NCBI GenBank assembly: GCA_020722805.1
Contig: DYKA01000010.1
Coordinates: forward strand, 1 to 34,329
From: Vermiphilus sp.
Lineage (GTDB): Bacteria; Ratteibacteria; UBA8468; B48-G9; DTJG01
Length of the DNA: 34,329 nucleotides
Direction of reading: 5' to 3'
The notes under the pieces are model-generated. The model was not told where the DNA came from, did not search any database, and saw nothing but the letters and a program-made list of their open reading frames with translations. The translations under genes and the position numbers were made by a program. The stretch's first letter is position 1. Each line of letters opens with the position of its first letter. Positions 16,228-25,083 of the stretch are shown here, in pieces.

Positions 16228-16257
16228 TTGAAAGGAATCCAGTGGAATTCCAATCAA
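16228..16257 (+). other. Imperfect hairpin in the rsmI leader
   Basis: The arms TTGA..GGAAT (16228-16238) and ATTCC..TCAA (16247-16257) pair over nine base pairs. They are separated by a symmetrical AA/AA internal loop and enclose an eight-base loop. It lies in the predicted untranslated leader of the long glycogen operon, 34 bases before rsmI. There is no U-run after it. Its function is unknown, and chance is possible at this AT content. Confidence 0.3.
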
Positions 16258-16291
16258 ACTGAACCTTGAGGATACAGGAAAACCACCAGAC

Positions 16292-16960
16292 ATGATTTTT
16301 ATAGTTGCAACCCCGATAGGAAACCTCAGAGACATAACACTCAGGGCTATTGATGTACTCGGAGAGGTGGATTTTGTTATTTCGGAAGACACAAGAGAAA
16401 CAATGAAACTGTTGAATAATTTCCAGATTCATAAGCCGCTTGTCAGTTATTACAGGGGCTGCGAGAAAAAGAAATCAGACCAGATTATCAATCTTTTGAA
16501 AAAAGGAAAAAAGGCAGCACTTGTCTGTGACAGAGGTACACCAGGAATTTCTGACCCTGCACATTATCTTGTCAGAAGATGTCTTGAAGAAGGGCTTCAG
16601 GTTATTCCTGTACCCGGTGCTTCATCCCTTACAGCAGCACTCTCTGTATCGGGTTTCCCTGTTGATTGCTTTTCTTTTTACGGCTTTTTGCCGAGAAACA
16701 GAAAGAAAAAAATAGAGTTCCTCAGGAATCTGGAAAACAGAGAGGAAGTACTGGTTTTCTTTGAGTCAGTCCACAGATTTAAGGAGACACTTGAAATAAT
16801 GAACGAGATTTTTCCTGAAAGGCGTCTTGTTGTATGCAGGGAACTGACAAAGAAGTTTGAAGAAATTATTGCTGGCAGCGTGGGGAAACTGTATAATAAA
16901 TTTAGAGAGATAACAGTCAGGGGAGAATTTGTTCTCATTCTCGGAGGAAAACAATGCTGA
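16292..16960 (+). CDS. rsmI: 16S rRNA (cytidine(1402)-2'-O)-methyltransferase
   Basis: SAM-dependent tetrapyrrole-methylase-fold enzyme that 2'-O-methylates C1402 in the decoding centre of 16S rRNA. The family signature VATPIGNLRDITLRAID is at the N-terminus. It is followed by SEDTRET, CDRGTPGISDPA, VPGASSLTAALSVSGFP, FYGFLPR and ESVHRFKETL. All are typical of RsmI rather than cobalamin-pathway methylases. At 222 residues it lacks the C-terminal extension of roughly 50-60 residues found in E. coli RsmI; the catalytic fold itself is complete. The ribosome binding site is weak. Its stop overlaps the next start by seven bases. It is the first gene of the run that leads to glycogen synthesis. Confidence 0.93.
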   Translation: MIFIVATPIGNLRDITLRAIDVLGEVDFVISEDTRETMKLLNNFQIHKPLVSYYRGCEKKKSDQIINLLKKGKKAALVCDRGTPGISDPAHYLVRRCLEEGLQVIPVPGASSLTAALSVSGFPVDCFSFYGFLPRNRKKKIEFLRNLENREEVLVFFESVHRFKETLEIMNEIFPERRLVVCRELTKKFEEIIAGSVGKLYNKFREITVRGEFVLILGGKQC

Positions 16961-17661
16961 TGAAATGGTTCAGAAAAAAAAGAAATTTTAAGATTGTTAT
17001 GATTATTACAGCGCTTCTTGTGATACCCGGTTTTATTATATGGGGGGTAAGCATTTCAGGCGAGGACAAAAGATATCTTGCTGCAAAGGTGAATAAACAA
17101 CCCATTTACTTGAATGAGTTTTACAGGGTTTTGGATGAGACAAAACAACAGTACAGAGATATCCTGAAGGAGAACTATTCAAAACTCATAAATGAAGCAG
17201 ATCTTGAGAAAATGATTTTGTCAAGAATGATACAGGAAAAACTTCTTGAGCAGCTGTACAGAAAACACCGCATAAGGGTTGCTGCTTCTGAAATAATGGA
17301 GGTCATAAAATCAGAACCGTCTTTCAAAAATGAGAAGGGACAGTTTGATGAGGCAAGATTTAAGACGTATTTTTCAAGGATTTCTCCTGAAAAAATAAAA
17401 GAGATTGAAGACCAGATTCGCAGTGGCATAAAATATCAAAAACTGAAACAGGAGGTTCTTACTGAAACCACGATTACCGTGGCGGATGCAGAGGTTAGAG
17501 CCACAATGGGAAAGGATATAAAGGAAGACCAGTTTCAGAATATAAAAAGGTATCTTCAGTCGCAGAAAGAAGAACAGTATTTCCAGAACTGGCTTGATAA
17601 ACAAAGAAGCAAAGCAAAAATTGAAATCTATCTTAATCTTGACCAGAAGGCGAATTCCTGA
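16954..17661 (+). CDS. Membrane-anchored SurA/PpiD N-terminal-like chaperone domain protein
   Basis: Protein of 235 residues with a basic start and one transmembrane segment at about 14-33, then a periplasmic helical region. The order VNKQPIYLNEFYRVLDE, then LEKMILSRMIQEKLLEQ, then VAASEIMEVIKSEPSFKNEKGQFDEARFKTYFS (given here only as landmarks) matches the SurA_N/PpiD N-terminal chaperone fold. No parvulin PPIase domain is present, which makes it much shorter than PpiD (about 620 residues). It may act as a holdase near the translocon or for envelope proteins. The gene overlaps rsmI by seven bases and the histidine kinase by one base, so the three are translationally coupled. The chaperone-like class is likely; the client is unknown. 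Confidence 0.75.
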   Translation: MLMKWFRKKRNFKIVMIITALLVIPGFIIWGVSISGEDKRYLAAKVNKQPIYLNEFYRVLDETKQQYRDILKENYSKLINEADLEKMILSRMIQEKLLEQLYRKHRIRVAASEIMEVIKSEPSFKNEKGQFDEARFKTYFSRISPEKIKEIEDQIRSGIKYQKLKQEVLTETTITVADAEVRATMGKDIKEDQFQNIKRYLQSQKEEQYFQNWLDKQRSKAKIEIYLNLDQKANS

Positions 17662-19067
17662 TGGATACAGAGAATAAACTGCAGTATGAGATAGTTCTGC
17701 TTGATACAATATGCAGGGGATTGCAGACAACACTGAACGTTGACAAGATTATCCATATTATCCTGACAGGCCTTACTGCAGGTGCAGCGCTCGGTTTTAG
17801 CAGAGCCGCTATCTTTTTCCTTGGGAAAACAGGACTTCTTGAAAATGGCAGGGGAATTGGTCCGTATGATCAGGATGAAGCAAGAAAGATATGGACTGAA
17901 CTGAATAACTCAGAAATAGGTCTTGATGAGATGTTTGAAAACAGCCACCGGAGAACTCTGGAGAGCCAGAGATTTCCTGTTGAAATAAGGTCGGCAGTTT
18001 ATGAAACATCAGAACTGGCTCCTGACAATCCATTGAAAAGAGCCATCTCAAGCGGAGAGATTATTGTTCTGAAAGGGGATGAAAGATTTCTTCTTCCACA
18101 GGGCTTTCACTGGTTTGTCAGGCACGCATCAGAACTTGTAATAGGTCCTGTTAAAATTTCAGGAAAAATTTCAGCGGTTGTTTTTGCTGATAATGCCTTT
18201 CACCATAGAAAAATAAGCCAGGAGACCTTGAGTTTTCTGTCTATTGTTCTTAATCAGGCAGGACTTGCATTGAGCAATGCCTTTGCCTATGAAAGTATCA
18301 AACAAAATCTCACTCAGGTTCAACACCTTAATGAAGAATTGCGCCGTATACAGGAAGATCTTCTTGCCTGTGAACGACTTGCGGCTGCTGGAAGAATTTC
18401 CACATACCTTGCGCACGAAATCCGTAATCCGCTTGCGACAATCGGCGGTTTTGCACGACAGATTCTTGAAATATGCAAGGATAAAAGTGTTGATACAAGA
18501 ATCACGAGAAATGCAAGAATTATCGTAAACGAAGTGAGACGTCTTGAGCTTGTACTGAACAACCTTTTGAGGTTTTCCTTCAAGCAGTCCGCCAGAAAAC
18601 AAAAAATCCGACTCAGAGATTTTGTGAATGAACTGATGGAAGTGCTTTCAATAAACGTTGAATACGAAGGGGTCAACCTCTTGATTGAAATTCCAGAAGA
18701 TATAAGCGTTAATGCTGACAGGGTTCAACTAAGCGAGGTCTTTTATAATCTCGTGCATAATTCACTGGAAAGTACTAAGCCAGGCAGTTCAATAACGATA
18801 AAAGCCGGTGAAAACCAGCAGGATGTCTGGATAGAAGTTTCTGACAGGGGTTGTGGAATGTCCCAGGATACTCTGAAGAAATTGTTCAAGCCGTTTTTCA
18901 CAACAAAGTCTCATGGTTTGGGACTCGGATTGCACCTTGTAAAAAGCATAATTGAAGAGAATCATGGCGGACGGATAGAAATTTCCTCAGAGATTGGCAT
19001 CGGAACAAGGGTCTATTTTACCATCCCAAAAAAGGAGGAAAATGGCGAAAAAAATACTGGTGATTGA
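17661..19067 (+). CDS. Cytosolic sensor histidine kinase with GAF domain
   Basis: Two-component sensor of 468 residues with no signal peptide or membrane segment, so it probably senses an internal signal. Residues of about 15-210 resemble a GAF domain, followed by a short coiled-coil linker (210-240). The HisKA box has phospho-accepting His252 in AHEIRNPLATIGGFARQ. The HATPase_c domain shows the N box (YNLVHNSLES, 362-371), the G1 box DRGCGMS (395-401), the F box PFFTTKS and the G2 box GLGLGL (419-424). It starts on the last base of the upstream stop (TGATG) and overlaps the receiver gene by 26 bp, so kinase and receiver are very likely cognate. The signal is unknown; GAF domains bind cyclic nucleotides, small ligands or redox cofactors. 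Confidence 0.92.
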   Translation: MDTENKLQYEIVLLDTICRGLQTTLNVDKIIHIILTGLTAGAALGFSRAAIFFLGKTGLLENGRGIGPYDQDEARKIWTELNNSEIGLDEMFENSHRRTLESQRFPVEIRSAVYETSELAPDNPLKRAISSGEIIVLKGDERFLLPQGFHWFVRHASELVIGPVKISGKISAVVFADNAFHHRKISQETLSFLSIVLNQAGLALSNAFAYESIKQNLTQVQHLNEELRRIQEDLLACERLAAAGRISTYLAHEIRNPLATIGGFARQILEICKDKSVDTRITRNARIIVNEVRRLELVLNNLLRFSFKQSARKQKIRLRDFVNELMEVLSINVEYEGVNLLIEIPEDISVNADRVQLSEVFYNLVHNSLESTKPGSSITIKAGENQQDVWIEVSDRGCGMSQDTLKKLFKPFFTTKSHGLGLGLHLVKSIIEENHGGRIEISSEIGIGTRVYFTIPKKEENGEKNTGD

Positions 19068-19401
19068 GGACGAAGCCAACCAAAGAATTCTTATCCGTGA
19101 AACACTTGAAAAACATGGATATGAGGTGTATCCTGTGTCAAATGGAGAAAACGGCTTAAAAAAACTGCAGGATATGGATTTTGACCTTGTGGTTGTTGAC
19201 ATCAAGATGCCGAAGATGAGCGGCCTTGAAACACTTGCAGGAATTCTCGGACAGAGAAAAAATCTACCTGTAATAATATACACCTCCTATCCGCAGTATA
19301 AGACAGATTTTATGAGCTGGGCAGCAGATGCCTTTATTGTTAAGAGCTCCACCAGTCTTGAAGAACTTGTTTCAAAGGTAAAGGAGTTAATAGGTGACTA
19401 A
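19042..19401 (+). CDS. Stand-alone receiver-domain response regulator
   Basis: CheY-like single receiver domain of 119 residues with no output domain. The acidic pocket (Glu9, Asp10), phospho-acceptor Asp53 (VVVDIKMPKMSG), the conserved Thr81 and Lys101 (VKSS) are all in place, so it should be phosphorylatable. The start at ATG 19042 is chosen because AAGGAGG lies four bases upstream; an earlier in-frame ATG inside the kinase gene has no ribosome binding site. It overlaps the kinase gene by 26 bp and glgC by 8 bp. With no DNA-binding domain it must act by protein contact or phosphotransfer. The position between the kinase and glgC suggests control of carbon storage, which is inference. Confidence 0.93.
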   Translation: MAKKILVIEDEANQRILIRETLEKHGYEVYPVSNGENGLKKLQDMDFDLVVVDIKMPKMSGLETLAGILGQRKNLPVIIYTSYPQYKTDFMSWAADAFIVKSSTSLEELVSKVKELIGD

Positions 19402-20611
19402 TAAGGAAAAAATCCTCACCCTTGTTCTTGCCGGCGGAAAAGGTGAAAGGTTATATCCACTTACAAGGGACAGGGCAAAGCCATCAGTACCGTTCGGCGC
19501 AATATATCGCATTATTGATTTCACCCTGAGCAATGCCATAAACTCCGGATTGAGAAAGATTTATGTCCTTATTCAGTATAAGTCGTATTCCCTGCAGAGG
19601 CATATAAGAGAAGGATGGAATATTTTCAGCAGGGAACTTGGAGAGTTCCTGGATGTTGTCCCTGCTCAGATGAGGATAGGCACTGACTGGTATCTTGGAA
19701 CTGCTGACTCGGTTTTCCAGAACATTTATTTTCTCAATCAGGAAAAGCCAGATATGGTTCTTATTCTTTCTGGAGACCATATCTATAAGATGGATTACAG
19801 AAGAATGATTGAGTTTCACAGGAAAAATAATGCTGATCTGACTGTTAGTGTTTTTGAAGTTCCCGTTGAGGAAGCAAAAAGATTTGGAGTACTGGAAATA
19901 AATAAAAATAACGAGATAGTGAGTTTTGAAGAAAAGCCTGAAAATCCAAAGCCATCTCCGAATAATCCTGATGTTTGCTTAATCTCAATGGGGATTTACC
20001 TTTTCAACACTGAAACACTTGTCCAAAGGATTATGGAGGATGCGAAAAAACCCGATAGCAGCCATGACTTTGGAAAAGATGTCATCCCTTCAACAATAGG
20101 GAAAAACAGAGTCCTTGCATTTCCTTTTATTGATGAAAACAGAAAGGAAACAAAATACTGGAGAGATATAGGAACGATTGAAGCATACTATGAAGCAAAT
20201 ATGGACCTTGTAAACATTGAACCGGTTCTTAATCTTTATGATTCACAATGGCCGATAAGAACATTTCACGAACAAATGCCACCCGTAAAAACCGTCTTTT
20301 CCCACGGTGAAAGGACAGGAATGGTGCTTGATTCAATTGTTGGCGGTGGCTGTATAATCAGCGGCGGAAAAGTGATACACAGTGTTCTTTCGCCGTGGGT
20401 AAGAATCAACAGCTATGCAGAAGTTTCCGAATCAATACTCCTGAACAATGTTAATGTCGGCAGATACTGCAAAATAAAAAGAACGATTATTGACAAGAAT
20501 GTTATTGTTCCGCAGGGAACAGTAATTGGCTATGACCATGAGGAAGACAGAAAAAGATTTTTTGTAAGTGAGAAAGGTATTGTGGTCATACCGAAGGACT
20601 ATCAATGGTAA
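19394..20611 (+). CDS. glgC: Glucose-1-phosphate adenylyltransferase
   Basis: Makes ADP-glucose from glucose-1-phosphate and ATP, the committed and normally allosterically regulated step of bacterial glycogen synthesis. The 405 residues include LAGGKGERLYPLTRDRAKPSVPFG (substrate loop landmarks LAGGKGERL and RAKPSVPFG), WYLGTADSVFQN, LSGDHIYKMDY, SFEEKP and a C-terminal left-handed beta-helix with HSVLSPWVRI and the usual YDHEEDRKRFFVSE ending. The start is GTG at 19394 with AAGGAG seven bases upstream; no in-frame ATG fits. It overlaps the receiver gene by 8 bp. Length is typical. Confidence 0.96.
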   Translation: MTNKEKILTLVLAGGKGERLYPLTRDRAKPSVPFGAIYRIIDFTLSNAINSGLRKIYVLIQYKSYSLQRHIREGWNIFSRELGEFLDVVPAQMRIGTDWYLGTADSVFQNIYFLNQEKPDMVLILSGDHIYKMDYRRMIEFHRKNNADLTVSVFEVPVEEAKRFGVLEINKNNEIVSFEEKPENPKPSPNNPDVCLISMGIYLFNTETLVQRIMEDAKKPDSSHDFGKDVIPSTIGKNRVLAFPFIDENRKETKYWRDIGTIEAYYEANMDLVNIEPVLNLYDSQWPIRTFHEQMPPVKTVFSHGERTGMVLDSIVGGGCIISGGKVIHSVLSPWVRINSYAEVSESILLNNVNVGRYCKIKRTIIDKNVIVPQGTVIGYDHEEDRKRFFVSEKGIVVIPKDYQW

Positions 20612-20633
20612 AAAAATTAGAAAAGGAGATTGA

Positions 20634-21662
20634 ATGCCTGAACTGAGAAAAGACCCGATTATAGGGAGATGGGTTATCATTTCAACAGACAGAAAACTGA
20701 GGCCATCTGACTATGCTGAAATGTCCCCACCTGTTAAAGAGGAAACTGGCGGATTTTGCCCTTTCTGTCCTGGAAACGAATCAAAAACCCCGCCAGAAAT
20801 ATATGCTGTAAGGCAGCAGGGTTCATCTCCAAACGGACCTGGATGGCTTGTAAGGGTTGTTCCCAATAAGTACCCGGCATTGAGAATTGAAGGAGAATTG
20901 AACAAGAAAGGCATTGGCCTTTTTGACAGGATGAATGGGATAGGGGCGCACGAGGTTATTATAGAAACACCCGAGCATACCAGGCAGATGCATGACTTTG
21001 ACCAGGACCTTCTTGAAAAGGTTATACACACCTATCAAATTCGGAGTCTTGATCTGAAAAAAGATCCGCGACTCAAGTATAGTATGATATTCAAGAATTA
21101 TGGAAGAGAGGCAGGTGCTTCTCTTTATCACTCGCACACCCAGCTCATTTCAACGCCCGTGACTCCAAAAAGGGTAAAGGAAGAGTTAAAAGGCACTCAG
21201 TGGTATTATGAATATAAGGAAAGATGTATCTTCTGCGATATCATTGAAGATGAAATTTCCCGCGGAGAAAGGGTTGTTACTGTGAACCGTGATTTTATTA
21301 CACTGGTTCCATACGCATCAAGATTTCCATTTGAACTGTGGCTTTTGCCTCTGAGGCATAGCCCTGATTTTGATTCAATCTTAGATGGAGAAAGGCAGAA
21401 TCTCGCACTGATGCTCGGTTCTGTATTGAAGAAACTGATGAAGGGACTGTGCAATCCATCATATAACTTTATTTTCCACACTGCACCCAACAGATTTCTT
21501 CATCCCGGATACTGGCAGACAATAGATAAGGACTATCACTGGCATATTGAGATTATGCCGCGTCTTACAAGACCGGGCGGCTTTGAATGGGGGACAGGCT
21601 TTTACATTAATCCAACTCCTCCTGAAGAAGCAGCCCAGTTTCTTCGTGAACTTGTTGTGTAG
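20634..21662 (+). CDS. galT: Galactose-1-phosphate uridylyltransferase family protein
   Basis: HIT-superfamily nucleotidyltransferase that exchanges nucleotidyl groups between sugar-1-phosphates. The 342 residues show RKDPIIGRWVIIS, a zinc-site CPFC (Cys42, Cys45), NKYPAL, and the active-site HSHTQ with probable nucleophile His168 (HPHxQ in classical GalT). A second CxxC (Cys198, Cys201) and DYHWHIEIMPR follow. Replacement of Pro by Ser in the HxH motif is a divergence from E. coli GalT. The gene lies between glgC and glgA and the galactose pathway genes galK and galE are not here. It may therefore work on glucose-1-phosphate or ADP-glucose pools rather than in the Leloir pathway. Gaps to neighbours are 22 and 32 bp. 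Confidence 0.88.
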   Translation: MPELRKDPIIGRWVIISTDRKLRPSDYAEMSPPVKEETGGFCPFCPGNESKTPPEIYAVRQQGSSPNGPGWLVRVVPNKYPALRIEGELNKKGIGLFDRMNGIGAHEVIIETPEHTRQMHDFDQDLLEKVIHTYQIRSLDLKKDPRLKYSMIFKNYGREAGASLYHSHTQLISTPVTPKRVKEELKGTQWYYEYKERCIFCDIIEDEISRGERVVTVNRDFITLVPYASRFPFELWLLPLRHSPDFDSILDGERQNLALMLGSVLKKLMKGLCNPSYNFIFHTAPNRFLHPGYWQTIDKDYHWHIEIMPRLTRPGGFEWGTGFYINPTPPEEAAQFLRELVV

Positions 21663-21694
21663 TTGTTTACCATACTGAAAGGAGACCCAAAGAA

Positions 21695-23119
21695 ATGAAA
21701 AATATTGCACTTGTTTCCTGTGAATGTTTTCCACTGGTTAAAGTTGGAGGATTGGCAGATGTTGTTGGCTCTTTGTTTGTGAAACTTCCGCGATACGCAG
21801 ATGTAAAACTTTTCCTTCCAGGTTTCAGACAGATTGTTGAAAGACATAGTTATGAAAATCTCGGAGAATTCAATGTGTTTTTTTCAAGTTCAAGGTCCGA
21901 GAAAGCCGCACTTTTGAAACTGAAAAATGAATTCAGCAACGTTTATCTCGTTGGGAATGAAACGTATTTCAACCGCAGCCAGTTGTATGGAGAAGGAGGC
22001 ATAGATTATCCCGACAATCTTGAAAGGTTTTCTTTCTTTTCAAAGGCAGTTCTGGAAGCATGCAAAACATTCAGCATTGATATTGATGTTTTCCACTGCA
22101 ACGACTGGCAGACAGCGCTTGTCCCTCTTTATCTGAAACTCTTCTACAGAGAATTGAACTCTTCTGTGGTCTTCACAATCCATAACCTTGCATATCAGGG
22201 GATATTTTCTCACGACCTTTTTGATAAACTCGGTCTTGGACAGGAGTTTTTTTCCATAGAGCAGCTTGAATTCTATGGAAACATCAACCTTATGAAGGCA
22301 GGCATCATTCACTCTAACAGGATTAACACTGTAAGCCCGACTTACGCAAAAGAGATTCTAACTCCAGAGTTTGGATGCAAACTTGACGGTCTTCTGAGAA
22401 CAAGAGAAAAAGACATAATGGGTATTCTCAATGGTATTGACTACATGGTATGGAATCCACTGTTTGATAAAATGATATTCAAAAGATACCGCTCAAGGAA
22501 AGGAAAAATCAACAACAAAAAATACCTTCAATCACAGTTTTCCTTGCCTGATGACAATGTGCCCGTTTTCGGGTTTGTCGGTCGTCTTGTTGAACAGAAA
22601 GGTATAGACCTTATTATTGACACAATAGAAAAAATACTGGACAGGAGATTTCAGATTGTTTTTCTCGGCACCGGAGAATCAAGATATGAGGATAGCATTA
22701 TTGCTCTTACGAAGAAATACCCCGACAGAATTAAGGCAAGCATTGGTTTTGATGAAAAACTTGCGCATCAAATCTATGCAGGTAGCGATTTTTTCCTTAT
22801 GCCTTCAAGATTTGAACCATGCGGGCTTGGCCAGATGATTGCTCTGAAGTACGGAACAATACCTGTTGTCAGAAAAACTGGGGGACTGGCTGATACAGTT
22901 GAGCCAATTAACAGGATAAAAAATTCAGGGTGCGGATTTGTTTTTGAAAATGCGCTTCCTTCTGAATTAGAAACAGCGATGAGAGACGCAATTGACCTGT
23001 ATTCAGACCAGAATCTGATGGAAGATGCTTTCAAGCGGGCGTCCTCGCTTGATTTTTCCTGGAACAGGTCAATCCTTGAATATGTTTCACTTTATGAAAA
23101 GGCAATGGGAAACCTATGA
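21695..23119 (+). CDS. glgA: Glycogen synthase (ADP-glucose type, GT5)
   Basis: Extends alpha-1,4-glucan chains from ADP-glucose. The 474-residue GT-B protein has the N-terminal KVGGLADVVGSL (KTGGL motif with Val for Thr), HCNDWQTALVPLYLK, FTIHNLAYQG, NTVSPTYAKEI and GILNGIDYMVWNP. The C-terminal donor-binding region has GFVGRLVEQKGIDL, PSRFEPCGLGQM (catalytic Glu in the E-x7-E type segment) and RKTGGLADTV. Length fits GT5 synthases. GGAG lies upstream of the ATG. It is followed with a four-base ATGA overlap by a GH57 gene. The second KTGGL-like motif is intact. Confidence 0.96.
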   Translation: MKNIALVSCECFPLVKVGGLADVVGSLFVKLPRYADVKLFLPGFRQIVERHSYENLGEFNVFFSSSRSEKAALLKLKNEFSNVYLVGNETYFNRSQLYGEGGIDYPDNLERFSFFSKAVLEACKTFSIDIDVFHCNDWQTALVPLYLKLFYRELNSSVVFTIHNLAYQGIFSHDLFDKLGLGQEFFSIEQLEFYGNINLMKAGIIHSNRINTVSPTYAKEILTPEFGCKLDGLLRTREKDIMGILNGIDYMVWNPLFDKMIFKRYRSRKGKINNKKYLQSQFSLPDDNVPVFGFVGRLVEQKGIDLIIDTIEKILDRRFQIVFLGTGESRYEDSIIALTKKYPDRIKASIGFDEKLAHQIYAGSDFFLMPSRFEPCGLGQMIALKYGTIPVVRKTGGLADTVEPINRIKNSGCGFVFENALPSELETAMRDAIDLYSDQNLMEDAFKRASSLDFSWNRSILEYVSLYEKAMGNL

Positions 23120-25071
23120 CCTATTTAAATCTTTGCTGGCATTTTCATCAACCGTATTATCTGCAGCCTGAGGCGGGTATTCTTGAGAGTTCAATCATCA
23201 CATTCAGGGTTCTCTATAATTATTACCCGATGGCTCTGCTGCTGAAAAAAACAGGGGCAAGACTGACCTGCAATCTAACCCCTAGTTTAATTTTGCAGAT
23301 ACAGAAGATATCCAATGGAGAAATTGTTGATGGATTTCAGGAAATGCTTGTGTCAGAAACAGATGACAATGACAGGATAAGGGTATTTCTTGACGAACTA
23401 CCGCCAAGGATAAAAGAAAGAAATGACATCCTGCGGTTTCTAATAAAGAGATTTCAATCAGGAGAGATCTCAAAAAGCGAAATTTTTGATCTGAAAATGT
23501 GGATGCACCTTTCCTGTGTCCACCCGTTCCTGCTTTCAGAAGAGAGGTTTTTTTCAGAGTTATACGAAAAAGGCATCGGGTTCAGTAAGAAAGACAGGGA
23601 CATGGTTGTTGCCTGTGAAAAAAAGATTTTTTCCGGGGTTCTCGCACTTTTCAGAGAACTTTTTGAGTCAGGAAGCATTGAAATAAGCACAACACCTGGC
23701 TATCATCCGATAATGCCACTTGTCTGTGATGCAGCAGTTGCCTCAACAACAAAAACATCCCTGAAGATTCCTGATATTGATTTCAGGTATCCAGATGATG
23801 TAAGGCAACATATAAATATGGGCTTGAACCTTGCAAGTTCTATTTTTGGAAGGAATATTGATGGCATCTGGCCTGCAGAGGGTTCAATAAGCAATCAGGT
23901 GCTTGATATACTCGGTGAATTCAATATCGGATGGGTTGGTGCTGACCAGCAGATTCTTTCTGAAAGTATGGAAGAAATCTCATCAGTAATTTATACATGG
24001 AAGGACCTTTTTGTGATTTTTTTCAGAAACCATGAATTTTCTGACAGGATTGGTTTTATCTACCAGTCGTGGGATGAGGCAAATGCTGCGGCTGACATTG
24101 TAAAAAGAATAGAGGAGTTCTCGGGGAATCAGGAAAAGATTCTCACAATTATCCTTGATGGGGAAAATCCATGGGAGTGGTATAGAAATGAAGGCAAAAT
24201 TTTTTTGAACGAATTTTACCTGAGGGCTCTTTCAAATTCAAATATCAAGATGATTACCTTCAGTGAGGCAAAGAATCTGAATTTCAACAGAAAAGCGCTT
24301 TCCAGCATCCCCGCAGGTTCATGGATGGGCCTGCATTTTGACAACTGGATAGGAAAACCGGATGCCAACAGATTGTGGCAAATTCTTGCTGATGCCAGAA
24401 AAACAGTGCAACAGTATGCTGGCAACAGCCCCCTTTATGAAAGCCTTATGAAACTGATTCTTATGGCTGAGTGCAGCGATTTCTTCTGGTGGATGAGTGT
24501 ACCTGCAGACAAGAAAACCCGGGCAAAATTCTATTCACTTTTCCAGCTTATCCTTTCAGATATCTATAAGAAGGCAGGACTTGCAGTCCCTGAAAACATC
24601 ATGGAAGAGATGCCAGTATCAGAAATACCCAGAGAACCCGTGGCATTTATCTCTCCCGTGATTGATGGAAAGATAACGAATTTTTTTGAGTGGTCTGGTG
24701 CCTGTGAGATAGAAATCAAACATCTCTGGACAGCATTTCAGCCGTTTCAACTGCCTGTCGGAAAAATTGCCTACGGGTATGATAAGGAAAATTTTTATGT
24801 AAGAATTGACATCAGAGAAAAAATTTTCTCTTCAATAATCATTGAATTCAAAGGCAAGAAAACGTTTTCTTTCAGCGGTACTCAGGCGGCTTCTGAAGAT
24901 ATTGCAATTGATGAATGCATTGAAATCAAAATTCCCTGGGAAAAAACAGGAAAAACAGATGGGGTTGGCTTTTTGATACGGCTTCTGTTTAATGGTTCTG
25001 AGATAGTAATTCCGCCAGCAGGCTTTTTTGTTTTTGGTAGAAAAAACTTTGATGAGGACTGGCAGGTATGA
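23116..25071 (+). CDS. GH57 alpha-glucan-active glycoside hydrolase with C-terminal beta-sandwich
   Basis: Retaining glycosidase of family GH57, 651 residues, cytosolic (no signal peptide). Landmarks of the family are HFHQPYY (His9, His11), GYHPIMPL (His197), WPAEGSIS with the likely nucleophile Glu255, and LDGENPWEWY with the likely acid/base Asp348. Members act as amylases, 4-alpha-glucanotransferases, amylopullulanases or branching enzymes. Since a GH13 branching enzyme follows, trimming, debranching or chain transfer is more likely here. From about residue 515 onward the pattern VIDGKITNFFEW and YGYDKENFYVRIDI resembles a CBM9/DOMON-like sandwich that could hold glucan. It overlaps glgA by four bases. 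Confidence 0.88.
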   Translation: MTYLNLCWHFHQPYYLQPEAGILESSIITFRVLYNYYPMALLLKKTGARLTCNLTPSLILQIQKISNGEIVDGFQEMLVSETDDNDRIRVFLDELPPRIKERNDILRFLIKRFQSGEISKSEIFDLKMWMHLSCVHPFLLSEERFFSELYEKGIGFSKKDRDMVVACEKKIFSGVLALFRELFESGSIEISTTPGYHPIMPLVCDAAVASTTKTSLKIPDIDFRYPDDVRQHINMGLNLASSIFGRNIDGIWPAEGSISNQVLDILGEFNIGWVGADQQILSESMEEISSVIYTWKDLFVIFFRNHEFSDRIGFIYQSWDEANAAADIVKRIEEFSGNQEKILTIILDGENPWEWYRNEGKIFLNEFYLRALSNSNIKMITFSEAKNLNFNRKALSSIPAGSWMGLHFDNWIGKPDANRLWQILADARKTVQQYAGNSPLYESLMKLILMAECSDFFWWMSVPADKKTRAKFYSLFQLILSDIYKKAGLAVPENIMEEMPVSEIPREPVAFISPVIDGKITNFFEWSGACEIEIKHLWTAFQPFQLPVGKIAYGYDKENFYVRIDIREKIFSSIIIEFKGKKTFSFSGTQAASEDIAIDECIEIKIPWEKTGKTDGVGFLIRLLFNGSEIVIPPAGFFVFGRKNFDEDWQV

Positions 25072-25083
25072 AAGGAGCTCATT

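Noticed and set aside
18994-19041. Earlier ATG for the receiver gene
   Set aside because: The receiver fold begins at MAKKILVIEDE, and AAGGAGG is placed for the ATG at 19042.
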